DNA of 64,000 bases from Mesorhabditis belari. Lineage: Eukaryota > Nematoda > Chromadorea > Rhabditida > Rhabditidae. Below, in pieces: positions 49,431-60,419 of this stretch; the stretch's first letter is position 1; each line of letters opens with the position of its first letter. Both the position numbers and the translations under genes were made by a program. The notes under the pieces are model-generated. The model did not search any database and was not told the origin of the DNA. It saw only the letters and a program-made list of their open reading frames with translations. The stretch covers positions 2,666,501 through 2,730,500 of the forward strand of contig CAUEEP010000731.1 of the NCBI GenBank assembly GCA_958450365.1. Direction: 5' to 3'.

Positions 49431-50759
49431 ATGCAAACGGGCGAGCTGGTCACGCTGATCGTTTTCTGTTTCACCGCGTTTTTCACTCTCGCTGTTGTCA
49501 TCTACTATCGATATTGCACGACAGGTCAAGGAAAACTCTTTTTTTAAAATTTCATTTCTTTATTCTCGATTCAATGTACCGTATTTGTTCGAATAAAAGA
49601 CCGGGTAAAGAGTATTATCGCGTACTTCTGCGTAGCAGCCCTTTTTAAAATTTCTTTTCTGCATAAAAGCTTTCAATCAAGTGCTATAGAGCTGGAAAAT
49701 GACTCAAAAATACCACATGAGCTAACAGATTTCCTGTTAGCTAACAGATTTCCTGAAAATCTGTTAGCTCATGTGGTATTTTTGAGCCATTTCCAGCTCT
49801 ATAGCACTTGATTGAAAGCTTTTATGCAGAAAAGAAATTTTTAAAAGGGCTGCTACGCAGGAGTACGCGATCATACTCTTTACCCGGTCTTCTATTCGAA
49901 CAAATACGGTAAACGCTAGAAAAGTGAGAAAAATGGTAACTGATCTGGTTTTCGTTGATCTAATTCAATTTCTAAAGTCCGGGCAGAGAAGAGTGAAATT
50001 TTTGTGATATAACTTGCTTTAATTTTCTTGTTCTAGTCTGGGCTGAACTTAGGAAATTTACATAGAATTTAGAGCGTGTCCCTCTTGTTTTTCTAGAAGT
50101 TTTCTAAAACTTGCCCTTGACCTTACATCTCCTACAGTAACCCTATTCTTCTAATCTGTTTTCGAAAACGTTTCCCATTTTCTCTTTCTACCGTAATCTT
50201 GTCTCTATTTTTTTATTCAATCGATTCTCCTTTTTTATCTGGTTTTGTGAGGGTACAAAAAGGATATTAAAAGAAATAAAAAGTGAATAAATTGGATAAA
50301 AAAATAGAGACAAGATTACGGTAGAAAGAGAAAATGGGAAACGCTTTCGAAGACGGATTAGAAGAATAGGGTTACTGTAGGAGATGTAAGGTCAAGGACA
50401 CGTTTTAGAAAACTGGCTATACAAGAAAGGGGAAACGTTTTAGGAAGCTATTTAGTTTTAGAAAGCTATAGTTCCTATTTAGTTCCTTTATGGTTCCCAT
50501 TTAGTTTCTTTATAGTTCCTATTTGTTTACTTTATAGTTCCTATTTAGTTTCTTTATCGCCCCTATTTAGGTCCTATTTAGTTACTTTATCGTCCCTATT
50601 TAGTTCCTATTTAGTTTTTTATAGTTTTTTATAGCTAGAAGAAAGGAGATTCCCACTAGCTCTACTAACAATAAGCTTTTGCTTCAATTACTCATTTTTT
50701 TTTCAGCAAATTTGAAACATCCATCGCAGCAACGTTCATCACCTTTATTGAGTGCTTGA
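49431..50759 (+). CDS. 48-residue single-pass membrane protein, unrecognised
   Basis: Two exons, 49431-49524 and 50707-50759, joined in phase 1. The ATG lies four bases after a TTCTTTCAG acceptor. Residues 6-27 form one strong hydrophobic helix (LVTLIVFCFTAFFTLAVVIY) followed by YRYC and a short polar tail (KHPSQQRSSPLLSA), predicting a type III (N-out) or signal-anchor microprotein. AATAAA at 51034 may end the transcript; a further intron-like stretch (about 50818-50938) lies in the 3' UTR. The first exon could instead be internal to a longer gene, since the four bases before ATG are open. I do not recognise the family. The intron contains two MITEs. Confidence 0.5.
49577..49911. mobile_element. 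Foldback MITE with ACCGTATTTGTTCGAATA ends
   Basis: Near-perfect palindrome of about 335 bases. The arms start ACCGTATTTGTTCGAATA and end with the reverse complement; TA dinucleotides border both ends. The centre is GCTAACAGATTTCCTG repeats. No coding capacity. Confidence 0.85.
50155..50430. mobile_element. MITE, CTACCGTAATCTTGTCTC family, copy 3
   Basis: Long palindrome whose arms extend well beyond the shared 20-base core; the outer arms begin at the CCTTGACCTTACATCTCCTA sequence near 50112 and end near 50400. Located in the intron of the small membrane-protein gene. Confidence 0.75.
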
Positions 50760-51076
50760 CAACGTGTTCTCACTTTTCTCCTCTCCATTCTCATTGTTTG
50801 ATCTCAATTTTGTTATGGTAAGTGTATGCGAATGGATAATCTTCTGAAAATCTATCATAACTTTTTCATTCAAATTTTCATTCAAATTTTCATTGCTACA
50901 AGAAACTAGCTACTAGTCACCATTTGATTTCATTTCAGAAAACTACGGGTCACTGCCGGTTTCGATAAAGTTTTGGAAAAAAAAAAACTCACAAAAATTG
51001 TTATCTGTTTCGAATTGTATTGTAATGAAAATGAATAAATATGTAAAAATGAAATTTTATAAATGAATTTTATCCT

Positions 51077-51577
51077 TTATCTTCGACCAAATTGTGCCAA
51101 TTTTTGATCAAATTCTTTTCGAATCTCGATCGGGATTTTCGCATAGAATTGAGAGATTTTCTCGAGACGAGTCTCATCGGAGAGATTCGGTTGGGTCAGG
51201 AGAGCCGATACCTGCAAGGGAAATTGGTTCCATCGAATTTGTGCACCCGAAAATGTACTTCCAAAGTACAAGTAGGTGTACTCTGTGTGCTTTAAAATAC
51301 GGAAACACATCAAAACTCTTTCACTCAATAACCAGTTACAAGACTACTACAATACTTACAATACTTACAATACTACTACTACTACTACTACAATACTACT
51401 ACAATACTTACAATACTACCACTACTACTACTACTATTACAAGACTACTACAATACTACTACAATACAACAATACTACCACTACTACTACTACTATTACA
51501 AGACTACTACAATACTACTACAATACAACAATACTACCACTACTACTACTACTACAATACCTCTACAATACTTACAA

Positions 51578-51613
<36 letters not shown>

Positions 51614-51723
51614 AATACAACAATACTACCACTACTACTACTACTATTACAAGACTACTACAATACTACTACAATACAACAATACTACCACTACTACTAC
51701 TACAATACTTACAATACTTACAA

Positions 51724-51756
<33 letters not shown>

Positions 51757-54700
51757 AATACTTACAATACTTACAATACTACAATACTAATAATAAGATC
51801 CAAATATCGAAATATGTAAAAATTCCTTATTTTGGCATATCAAATGATAATCTTTTCGAAAAATTGTAATTTCTTAACGAAAACTGTGATCTGTTGAATG
51901 AGTGACTAGTTTGTGTCAGTTGTTGGCAAAAAGTTAGCTAATTGAATCGGGATTTTAAAACAAAGCTAACTGTAAATAAAGCAATAACCAAATGAATTGT
52001 TTATAGAAAGAATCGTTTTACCTTTTGAAATTGTATCTTCGCCTCTTCACTCATCCCGTTGACGACTTGATGGACCTAAATAAGTTGAGAAGTTTCTGAA
52101 ATTTTTTCTCACCTCTTTTTGTCTTTTCATTGTCTCAGTTTCGATTTTTTGCTTGAAATCGGTGAATGTTTCCTAAAAGAAAGGAGATTTTTATTTCATT
52201 TTATTCCCACAAATAAACCTGTCTTTTTGCATCTAATTCTTTAATAAAATCCTCGATTTTTTTTGCTTTTTCTTCACCATTCCATTCCAAATTTTGCACA
52301 ATTTGATAAAACTAAAATTTTTATCAATTTTTTATTCTTATTTCAAGGTGCCGTAAATATCGTAATAGTACCCCACTCCCATACGACCAATAAAAAGTCC
52401 CTAAAGCTAAACCTGGAAGGTCATATCTGATTGTGGGTCTGGTTCTAGTCTTGTTTACAAAACATACCGTAAATACTGTGATAGTACTCCACTCCCATAA
52501 TGACGGTGCAGAGTGTTGCGTAGTCTAGCTTTGAACGAGTTTTTCTCGACACTGGTTTATGCTACAATGTACATTTGGGTATCAAAAAATAGCCCTGAAT
52601 TTCAGCTATTTTTTGATACCAAAGACGCATTTTTTGAAAGTACGGGCGCTTTGAAAAAAATGAAATACTAAAAAACTTTTGCGACTACGCGACTGTACGA
52701 AGGGGGGTGGGGTATTATTACAGTATTTACGGTAAATTTTAAATTTTTACACAAAACAAACCCGGTCTTCAGTCTCTTTATCGACTCCTTTCAAAAATGG
52801 GGGAACGATTCGTTGGGGTTGAGCTGGTTGAGCTGGTTGAGCTGAATATCTTGATCTTTAAAGATCTTTAAAGGATAAATGAAAGTTCTACCTGCAATTG
52901 ATTGAATGGAATTCGTGGAAAGTGGAGTCTTGAATTGCTAAATTTTAGTTTTTAATCATAATCATAAATGCACCTTTCAAAAAGCCTTTCGACTTTCGAC
53001 TTTCAACTTTCAAACAAACTACTGTAATTTTCCCTTTAGCTTTATCCTAATCTAGTTTTTAACTGAAATTCTTCTCGCTAGACGATTTTAATTGAGTTTA
53101 AATCGTTATAGGCTCTCTTTTTTTTAAAAAAATCCAAATCAATTAGCTAATTTCAAATGAAATCTCTCAATTCTCTTTCTCTTTTTTAAATTTTAAATAT
53201 TAAAAAAGAAAAATTTAAAGCAAAGATGAAACATGGGAAACATTTAGGCAAACATTCTTTTCGCTAGTCGATTTTAATTCAGTTTAAAACGTTATAGGCT
53301 CTCTTTTTTTAAAAATCCAAATCAACTAGCTAATTTTCAAATGAAATCCCTCAATTTTCTTTCTCTTTTTTAAATCCTAAATTTATTTACGATTTTCTTT
53401 TAAATTCATTAGATTTAGATTATCAAAAAGATTTATCAAAAGAAAAACAATTTACCGTATTTACTCTATTAGTGGGGTCCTCTCTAATAGTGGGGTCGTC
53501 TGGAGGGGGGTTGAAAAAATAGTGGGGTCCTCTCGAATTGGAAGAAGATATTGGTAACGAAAGTGATACATCAATTGTTGATCTCTTGGATTAGTTCTTT
53601 TACTGTTTGTTAATGTTTTGTTACGGTTAAAGCTAAATAAAATATGAAGCCAAACTTGTTTTGTCAAGAATTTCGGAGAAAAATTGATATCTTTTCAATT
53701 TAAAACTTTGGTTTTATGTTCTTTTAAATTTCTCTAATAGTGGGGTCCTCTCTAATAGTGGGGTCGTCTGGAAGGGGATTGAAAAAATAGTGGGGGACCC
53801 CACTAATAGAGTAAATACGGTAAGCAAAGATGAAACAACGAATTGATAGCAAAACCAACGAAATAACTATTTTAAATCAACAAAAATCTCAAACACAATA
53901 ACAAATGCTAAATTTTTACATATTAGTTTGCTAGTTTTTAATATTTATTTACTGTAGCTATTTTAAAAAAAAACCACAACCATTCTCGTATCTTGACTGA
54001 AAGCCGATGGAAGACGTTGATCATTTGAGTAGACGGTACCCTCAGAGAATGAGGAGATACCTAGAAATTTGCCGACATTTTTTAGAAATGACAAACCAAC
54101 CAATTAACCTATCATTTCCTTCAAATCAAAAATCTTTACTTTTCTAGCTTTTTTTTCGCCAATTTGGGTTCTTTTCTAAGAAAATGCGGGTATAAAAACT
54201 TCTTTTTCGCGAAAATTCTTTAAAAAACCCTACAAAAAAAATGGGAGAAACAAATTATCTTGAAAATTTGACGATATACCTAACTTTTATCTATTAACAG
54301 TTATCTTTATACTTTTATCTTTTATCTATCTTTTATCTATCTTTTATCTTTTATCTAACTCTATCTTTTATCTAACTCTATCTTTTATCTTTATCTTTTA
54401 TCTTAGCTTTTATCTATCTTTTATCTATCTGTTATCTTTCTATTATCTATCTTTTATCTATCTTTTATCTTTCTATTATCTTTCTATTATCTTTCTATTA
54501 TCTTTCTTTTATCTTATCTTTTATCTTATCTTTTATCTTATCTTTTATCTATCTTTTATCTATCTTTTATCTAACTCTATCTTTTTTCTATTAACAGAAA
54601 ATAATAGATTTCCTTAAAGAAAGTCATCGTGTCATCGAAATCGTGACCCTTTTTGGTTTAATTTGAAAAAGAACTCAGACACAAATCAATCAGACATTGC

Positions 54701-56971
54701 TAGATTCAGACACAAAGCATTCCTCTCAAGTTTTTAACGTTTATTTGTCGAAAACTAATTGCCCTTTCTACAAATCGTAGACCAATAAACGCCATTATTC
54801 ATTTCTAAACAGAATTCTGAAAAAAAAATGATCAAGATTTATGGGCCAATTTATTATAATATAAGAAAGCCAATGAAACTCAAGTTTTGTTATCAATCAG
54901 ACATTGCTAGATTGTTAGCTTCTAGGTATAGAAGCCAAGAAACTGTAAGCCAGCTCAGTGGCTTTGGTCTTGGCTTTGGTCTTGGCTTTGGTCTTGGCTT
55001 TGGTCTTGGCTTTGGTCTTGGCTTTGGTCTTGGCTTTGGTCTTGGCTTTGGTCTTGGCTTTGGTCTTGGCTTTGGTCTTGCCCGATTTTGAGTTTAGCAA
55101 GCATAAAAGCCATTAGTATCAACTTGGCAACTACATTACTAGAGAATGAAATATGATATTTGAAAAACGATCGTCACTTTCGCACGTCTGTAACTCCCCT
55201 GTCTTTGAGTTTAAACTATTAGTGTTATACATTTTCTGAAAGCTCTTTTCAAGGGCTACACAATGGTAATATTAATATTTAGAAATACGGTAAAGACAAG
55301 GGAGTTACAGACACGCGAAAGTGACGATCGTTGAAGAAGAAGTCATTGTCGAAGAATATTAATATTTAGAAATACGGCATCCTTTTTGACGCATTTCAGC
55401 CCTTGAAAAGAGCTTTTAGAAAATGTATAACCGAAATAGTTTAAACTCAAAAACAAGGGTCTTTGCGTTAAAAAAGATGCCGTATTTCTAAATATTAACA
55501 TCACCATTGTGTAGCGCTTGAAAAGAGCTTTCAGAAAATGTATAACACTAATAGTTTAAACTCAAAGACAAGGGAGTTACAGACAAGCTACAGACGCGCG
55601 AAAGTGACGATCGTTTTTCAAAAATGATATTTCATTTTCCAGTACTGTAGAAAACAATAATTGAATAACGAACCTTGAATCGATGACGGATAAATCTCGG
55701 AATTTCTTGCGTTAGAGCTATCAAAGGGCCTTTGCAGAAATGAGCCATCAAATGCACCAATTTGCGATTGTTGTGGGTAATATTGAGTCATCATTTGCGT
55801 CGGCATTTGTCCCATTGAGTAGACTTGTGGACCTAGGAATTTCTGCGATTTGGAAAGTCGAAATCTTGGGTAAATGAATGGGGATTTGAGGTAAATGAAT
55901 GGCGATTTGAGAAGTCTCTTGATGCGCGAGGAAGTGTGTGTTTACACATTTTGAAATCATTATCATTGAAATGAAGAAATCATTGCACCCGAATAGATTT
56001 TGTTTACAAGTGCTAAGCACAAAGTACTAAGTACATAAAGTAAGTAATCCAATTTCTCAGCTCACCAATTGGGAAAGTGTTCTGGTAGATGGGTTGTTGC
56101 TGTTGCTGTTGCTGTTGGTTGTAGCCTGTCAATTGGGCTAAAATTTACATAGAACATAGAAAATAACGGTAGTTTTAGGGAAGTTTAATTAACATTTTAA
56201 ACAATTAACATTTTGAACAATTAACATTTTAAACAACTAACATTTTAAACAACTAACATTTTAAACAATTAACATTTTGAACAATTAACATTTTAAACAA
56301 CTAACATTTTAAACAACTAACATTTTAAACAATTAACATTTTGAACAATTAACTTTTTAAACAACTAACATTTTAAACAATTAACTTTTTAAACAATTAA
56401 CTTTTTGAACAATTAACTTTTTAAAAAAAAAATACCGACTGGGGCTACCAGTGGTGAATTTATCGCATACACGAAATATATGAATCACAATACAACGACA
56501 CACACAATACTAGGCTATATCTTAACTTAACCCACGTCATGACAGACGGCTCCCTAACCCTAAGCTCAATGGGGAACTAAATAGCTTTTTTGGTGGTGAA
56601 GGGAAGATGACGATGAAGGAGTGGCTTGTCACTTTAAAGAACTGGGGCCACAACCACCAGACTGCCCTCCAGAAAACCTCTCAACCCGAAGGGAAAGGAA
56701 ATCCGAAGGGGGTGACCATGTCGCATGTGGGGTTCGAACCCTCGACCTTCCGATTAAGATAAAAGACACTTAACCAGTCAGCCACACGTGCTTTTTTTTT
56801 AAACAATTAACTTTTTAAACAATTAACATTTTAAACAATTAACATTTTGAACAATTAACTTTTTAAACAATTAACTTTTTAAACAATTAACATAATTTGC
56901 CCACCTGAATACGGTCCCTGTAGACCCCATTGAGCTGTTGTAAGTTGAAGAAGTCCGAAAAGGAAAATCAT
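51077..56971 (-). CDS. Secreted DUF148 (SXP/RAL-2-like) protein
   Basis: Nematode-specific secreted protein family of unknown biochemical role. Ten exons: 56905-56971, 56066-56137, 55674-55832, 53981-54060, 52892-52937, 52762-52841, 52219-52311, 52113-52172, 52022-52075, 51077-51211; 281 residues. Signal peptide MIFLFGLLQLTTAQ, then a Gln/Tyr-rich region (YNQQQQQQQPIYQN, TQYYPQQSQIG) and AQPAQPAQP. The DUF148 domain spans about 140-281: VPPFLKGVDKETEDRFYQIV, KKIEDFIKELDAKRQ, METMKRQKEVHQVVNG-type helices, and a C-terminus QFYAKIPIEIRKEFDQKLAQ. It is predicted to be almost all helical. Introns carry trinucleotide arrays, minisatellites, foldback elements and a SINE. Confidence 0.85.
51340..51795. 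repeat. (ACT)n/(CTA)n trinucleotide array with AATACTT interruptions
   Basis: About 450 bases of ACTACTACT runs interrupted by AATACTTACAATACT and TATTACAAGACTACTAC blocks that recur in a higher-order pattern of about 70-130 bases. It lies in the last intron of the DUF148 gene and accounts for the long Thr/Tyr/Leu ORFs in three frames. Confidence 0.92.
52465..52734. mobile_element. MITE with ACCGTAAATACTGT ends
   Basis: Inverted ends ACCGTAAATACTGTGATAGTA and TATTATTACAGTATTTACGGT, bordered by TA on both sides, with a central hairpin (GGTATCAAAAAATAG / CTATTTTTTGATACC). A solo left-end fragment is at about 52363-52405. In an intron of the DUF148 gene. Confidence 0.8.
53453..53822. mobile_element. 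MITE with ACCGTATTTACTCTATTAG ends
   Basis: Terminal inverted repeats TACCGTATTTACTCTATTAG and its reverse complement at 53799-53822, with TA at both borders. Direct TCTCTAATAGTGGGGTCGTC repeats occur inside both ends. In an intron of the DUF148 gene. Confidence 0.85.
54290..54600. repeat. (TCTTTTATCTA)n minisatellite
   Basis: About 300 bases of ATCTTTTATCT units of 10-16 bases, pyrimidine-rich and C/T-biased. A fragment of its right flank (CTATTAACAGAAAATAATAG) recurs at about 57440-57520. Confidence 0.88.
54958..55082. repeat. 12-base minisatellite GGTCTTGGCTTT
   Basis: About ten perfect copies of a 12-base unit. Because 12 is a multiple of three, all frames stay open (GFGL on plus, KAKT on minus), but the array is in an intron of a minus-strand gene and there is no sign that it is translated. 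Confidence 0.93.
55146..55637. mobile_element. Foldback element with CGATCGTCACTTTCGC arms
   Basis: Outer arms AAAACGATCGTCACTTTCGC and its inverse at about 55598-55617, with GTTTAAACTATTAGTGTTAT inside both. The middle contains an extra inverted half-copy (about 55265-55500), so the element looks like a palindrome within a palindrome. It ends beside exon 3 of the DUF148 gene. Confidence 0.8.
56185..56422. repeat. 15-16 base minisatellite CAATTAACATTTTAAA (left part)
   Basis: About 15 copies of AACAATTAACATTTT(A/G)A variants. The array resumes at about 56800-56892, so it was split by the SINE between 56423 and 56792. Confidence 0.9.
56423..56792 (-). mobile_element. tRNA-derived SINE, copy 1
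   Basis: About 360 bases, nearly identical to copy 2 at 59305-59675 but inverted. Its head (right end, minus strand) has a tRNA-like start AGCACGTGTGGCTGACTGG (box A) and GGGTTCGAACCCC (box B). The outer bases GCACGTG and CACATGC can form an acceptor-like stem with one mismatch. The body is unrelated to tRNA and the tail is a T-run after GTCGGTA. It interrupts a minisatellite, which proves insertion. Confidence 0.85.
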
Positions 56972-59304
56972 GGTAAAAATTCCTTCAAACTGACTGCTTT
57001 CAGGTGAAAATTGAATACTTTTATAGGCACTTTCGTTGTTTGTTTTTTTGCCAAGCCCTTAGGGAAGATTTCTGGATTTTTCACACTTTCGAATGCCATT
57101 CCAAGTGTGAGAACCGGTCAGTTTTTGAGGAGAAAATTTGGAATGACCAGTTATTTTTTTGCCGATCATTCAACGCGTGAACAAGTGAAAACTTTATGCG
57201 AAAATTGTTTTGTGAAGAGAAATTGTGGTGTCTGCTTAGTTTGCGATGAGCTTTTGTGAAAAAGAAAAAGATTGTTTTAAGCTTAGGTCCTCACTGACGT
57301 TTAACTTGCTCTTGCTTTTTGTTCACACTTTCTCGAAAACAATGAAAACAAAACAATGTTTTGGCGAAATGAATGAGTGATTTAAAGAGTCGTCAAATCA
57401 AAAACATCAAAAACATCAAAAACATCAAAAATTATCTTTTATCTTTCATCTATTAACAGAAAATAATAGGTTTCCTTAAAGAAAGCGCCTAAATCGTGTC
57501 ATCGAAATCGTCATCAACATCAAATCAATGCACTGATTTGAGCAACCAGTACACCAGAAAGATCTGTTTGCAAATTTTGAGTACAACGTGCTTTGACATT
57601 GAGAAATCGGGATAGCTTTTGAGAGAAGTTTCTTATCATTGAGTTTTCTCATCAAATGATCCATTTATTTCATAATTAATTTCTAAAATCATTCTCATTC
57701 TCATTCTCAAATCCCGTTCTATTGCCCAACTTTATTCCAATAAACTGGTAAGACTTAGCAAAAATAAAGCCTTTTTCACTTTTATGTCACTTGCAATTTG
57801 TGCAGTGAGGCGAATAGGGTAAAGGGAATAACTGGACAGTGAGTGGACAACGAAGAGATCTCTCTTTCCCTCTTGCAGCTAAAAAGAAGTGAAAGAAGAA
57901 GGAGTAAGAAGGAGATCTAAAGAAAAGAATTTAGCTGAAGGAGCTGAAGGAAAGACCGAAGACTGTCAACTCGACTAGGCTTTTGATCGAAGACTTCCTC
58001 AAGTCGTAGGTCAAAAAGTCGTAGGCCAAAAAGTCGTAGATCAATTGAGGTCGTAGATCATTGATCAATCAGAGCCAAATCGAAATCAGAAACTAAGCCA
58101 GAAGGTTGGTTGAAGATTGACTGCCAAATACTAAACGAAATGTAGAGTAAAGTCAAGTCAATCACTATCAGCAAGGTTCAGAAATGTTTACAGATTTTGG
58201 GCATAAATTAGATACGGACTCGTCTAAACTTGAGCAATTCATAAATTTTCCAGTCGATTTCCTTTCTGATGGCTTTTCGGAAGAACAATGGAGTCCATTT
58301 GCGAGTTTTCCCCCAAAAATTGACGTCATTTTCTTGATAGAAAATCGACTTCTAAAGACTAATTTAGTGAAAAAGATTGTTCAAATTTTATTTCGAATCA
58401 AATTTCGGAACTTTTCCTAGATTCTGAACATTCAATTGAAGTTTTCTTCATTATTTTTTTGTTTCTCTGTTTTTTTTTGAATCATTGATGAATAAGGTTT
58501 CATTTTAGAGTTCTTTAAGAAATTTTCGATTGATCAAACATTGATGAAACGATGAAGAGGCTGACAAGAGCGAAGACCATTTCTTCATCAGGTATTCTTG
58601 TTCTTTGTGTCCATTTTGTGCTTGTCTAAACGCATTCTTTCTAGCGCACTGAATCCTTTCATTTCTGTGAGAAAGAAAGAAGAATAACGTGCGCTAGAAG
58701 GGAATGCGTTTACGAAAAAGCACAAAGTACAAAGGGATTTGTTCTTTGAGTGTACGTTGTACTCAAAATTTGCAAACAGATCTTTCTGGTGTACTGGTTG
58801 CTCAAATGAGTGCACTGATTCAAATGAGTGCATTGATTTAAATCAGTGCATTGATTCAAATGAGTGCGCACTGAATCCTTTCATTTCTGTGATTCAAATG
58901 AGTGCACTGCAGTGCGCTAGAAAGGGTGTTTTTTTTTGAGCAAAAGCACTTTCCAATAATAATTTCACTCAAAAAGTCTTAAAAGCGTAGTCGATTCAAT
59001 TTCAAATGATTTCAAATGTTTTCAAATGCTTTCAAATGCAAAAGCGATTTCAAATGCTCTGCTTTCTTCGAAAGATTAGATGTGTACTGAATCAATGAAT
59101 AGACTTCTTAAAAGCTTTTTGTTTTCATATCATACTCGTTTCTCGTGTGATCTCTCCGTTTCGTGCTCAACGCTTAACCTCGATGGGAATCGAGGGGATA
59201 AGGAGGTGAGGAAATTGAGGAAATGTTTCCATTTTATTATTATAATACTCTAAAAATCGTTTTCTAGATTTAAATTAAACTATTAAATTAATTTGATCAA
59301 ATGG
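56972..59304. other. Repeat-rich spacer upstream of the DUF148 gene
   Basis: Contains promoter sequence of the minus-strand gene and inverted MITE fragments (57537-57600 against 58747-58800; 58600-58735 palindrome; 58800-58930 ATGAGTGCACTGATTCAA repeats). ORFs at 57011-57259 (Cys-rich end) and 58184-58420 are open but have no splice or family support. Confidence 0.5.
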
Positions 59305-59675
59305 AGCACGTGTGGCTGACTGGTTAAGTGTCTTTTATCTTAATCGGAAGGTCGAGGGTTCGAACCCCACATGCGACATGGTTACCCCCTTCGGATTTCC
59401 TTTCCCTTCGGGTTGAGAGGTTTTCTGGAGGGCAGTCTGGTGGTTGTGGCCCCAGTTCTTTAAAGTGACAAGCCACTCCTTCATCGTCATCTTCCCTTCA
59501 CCACCAAAAAAGCTATTTAGTTCCCCATTGAGCTTAGGGTTAGGGAGCCGTCTGTCATGACGTGGGTTAAGTTAAGATATAGCCTAGTATTGTGTGTGTC
59601 GTTGTATTGTGATTCATATATTTCGTGTATGCGATAAATTCACCACTGGTAGCCCCAGTCGGTATTTTTTTTTTT
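59305..59675 (+). mobile_element. tRNA-derived SINE, copy 2
   Basis: Sense copy of the SINE at 56423-56792, with only one or a few differences seen (for example GGTTACC against GGTGACC), so both are young. Box A TGGCTGACTGGTTAAG and box B GGTTCGAACCC are intact. It ends in eleven or more T, which could act as a Pol III terminator. The 14 bases AATTTGATCAAATG just before it recur about 35 bases past its tail. Confidence 0.88.
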
Positions 59676-59689
59676 AAAATGCATATGTT

Positions 59690-60064
59690 GTAGCCGATCA
59701 AAAGATCAATTTGATCAAATGCATTACGAAATTCAGCCGCTAACGAATGAGGGTATTTCCGGGGGATCCAATCAAAAAGTCACCCACATAAAAAATGTTC
59801 ATAATACATATATTTTAAAATAAATTTTTGGAAATTAGCTCATTTGGTTTAGTAGAAATTTTTTTTTAGCTATTTTAGGGCATTTTTGAACCCAAACTTT
59901 GGGGGCTCAAAAAAAATTTTCTACTAAACCAAATGAGCTAATTTTCAAAAATTTATTATAAAATATATGCATTATGAACATTTTTTATGTGGGTGACTTT
60001 TTGATTGGATGCCCCGGAAATACCCCTCATTCGTTAGCGGCTGAATTTCGTAAGCGGCTACGAC
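59690..60064. mobile_element. Foldback MITE with GTTGTAGCCG ends
   Basis: Arms of about 150 bases (left about 59728-59875, right about 59905-60050) match in reverse complement, including ACGAAATTCAGCCGCTAACG and CATTTGGTTTAGTAGAAA. The outer ends GTTGTAGCCG and CGGCTACGAC pair. The left arm carries about 27 extra bases that the right arm lacks. Confidence 0.85.
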
Positions 60065-60419
60065 ACATACAAAAAGAAAAGCATTAAATGCATTCAATTT
60101 TCCGCTAAATCCAGTCTGATTTCGAGCCAAAAAAAAAACAAAACAAAAAAACAGCTTTAAAACCAATCTAAAAAACTAAAATACAAATTTTCTATATGTT
60201 AAGTTAGCTTAAAAAGTATTTTTAAGGGAAAAAGTGGTTCCTTGTTGCCCTGAACCAAAAGCTTTACACCTAATTCCCCCAATTAGCCGCCCGTCACTCC
60301 GAATTTTCCCCCCAAAAAAACCAAAACCGAAAAACTCCGTTCAGACATTAGCGGAAAGTATTGTTAAAGCTAAGATTTCGATTTTTACTGATTACTACAA
60401 TTCTTGGAATACTGAGAAA

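Noticed and set aside
51094..51869. Long plus-strand ORFs (197 and 241 codons) rich in Thr/Tyr/Leu
   Set aside because: They read through an ACT trinucleotide array that lies in an intron of the minus-strand DUF148 gene; composition is entirely repeat-driven.
54828..55100. GFGL / KAKT repeat proteins
   Set aside because: A 12-base minisatellite keeps every frame open; it is intronic and shows no independent gene structure.
57011..57259. Plus-strand ORF with a Cys-rich end (CENCFVKRNCGVCLVC)
   Set aside because: It overlaps the upstream region of the DUF148 gene, has no acceptor or donor support and no recognisable family. Possible, but not supportable.
58184..58420. 78-codon plus-strand ORF with mixed composition
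   Set aside because: It has ordinary-looking protein sequence but sits among MITE fragments without splice signals or homology that I can recognise.
59305..59378. Functional tRNA gene
   Set aside because: Box A, box B and an acceptor-like stem are present, but the anticodon arm does not fold convincingly and the same sequence heads two 360-base repeats; a SINE explains it better.
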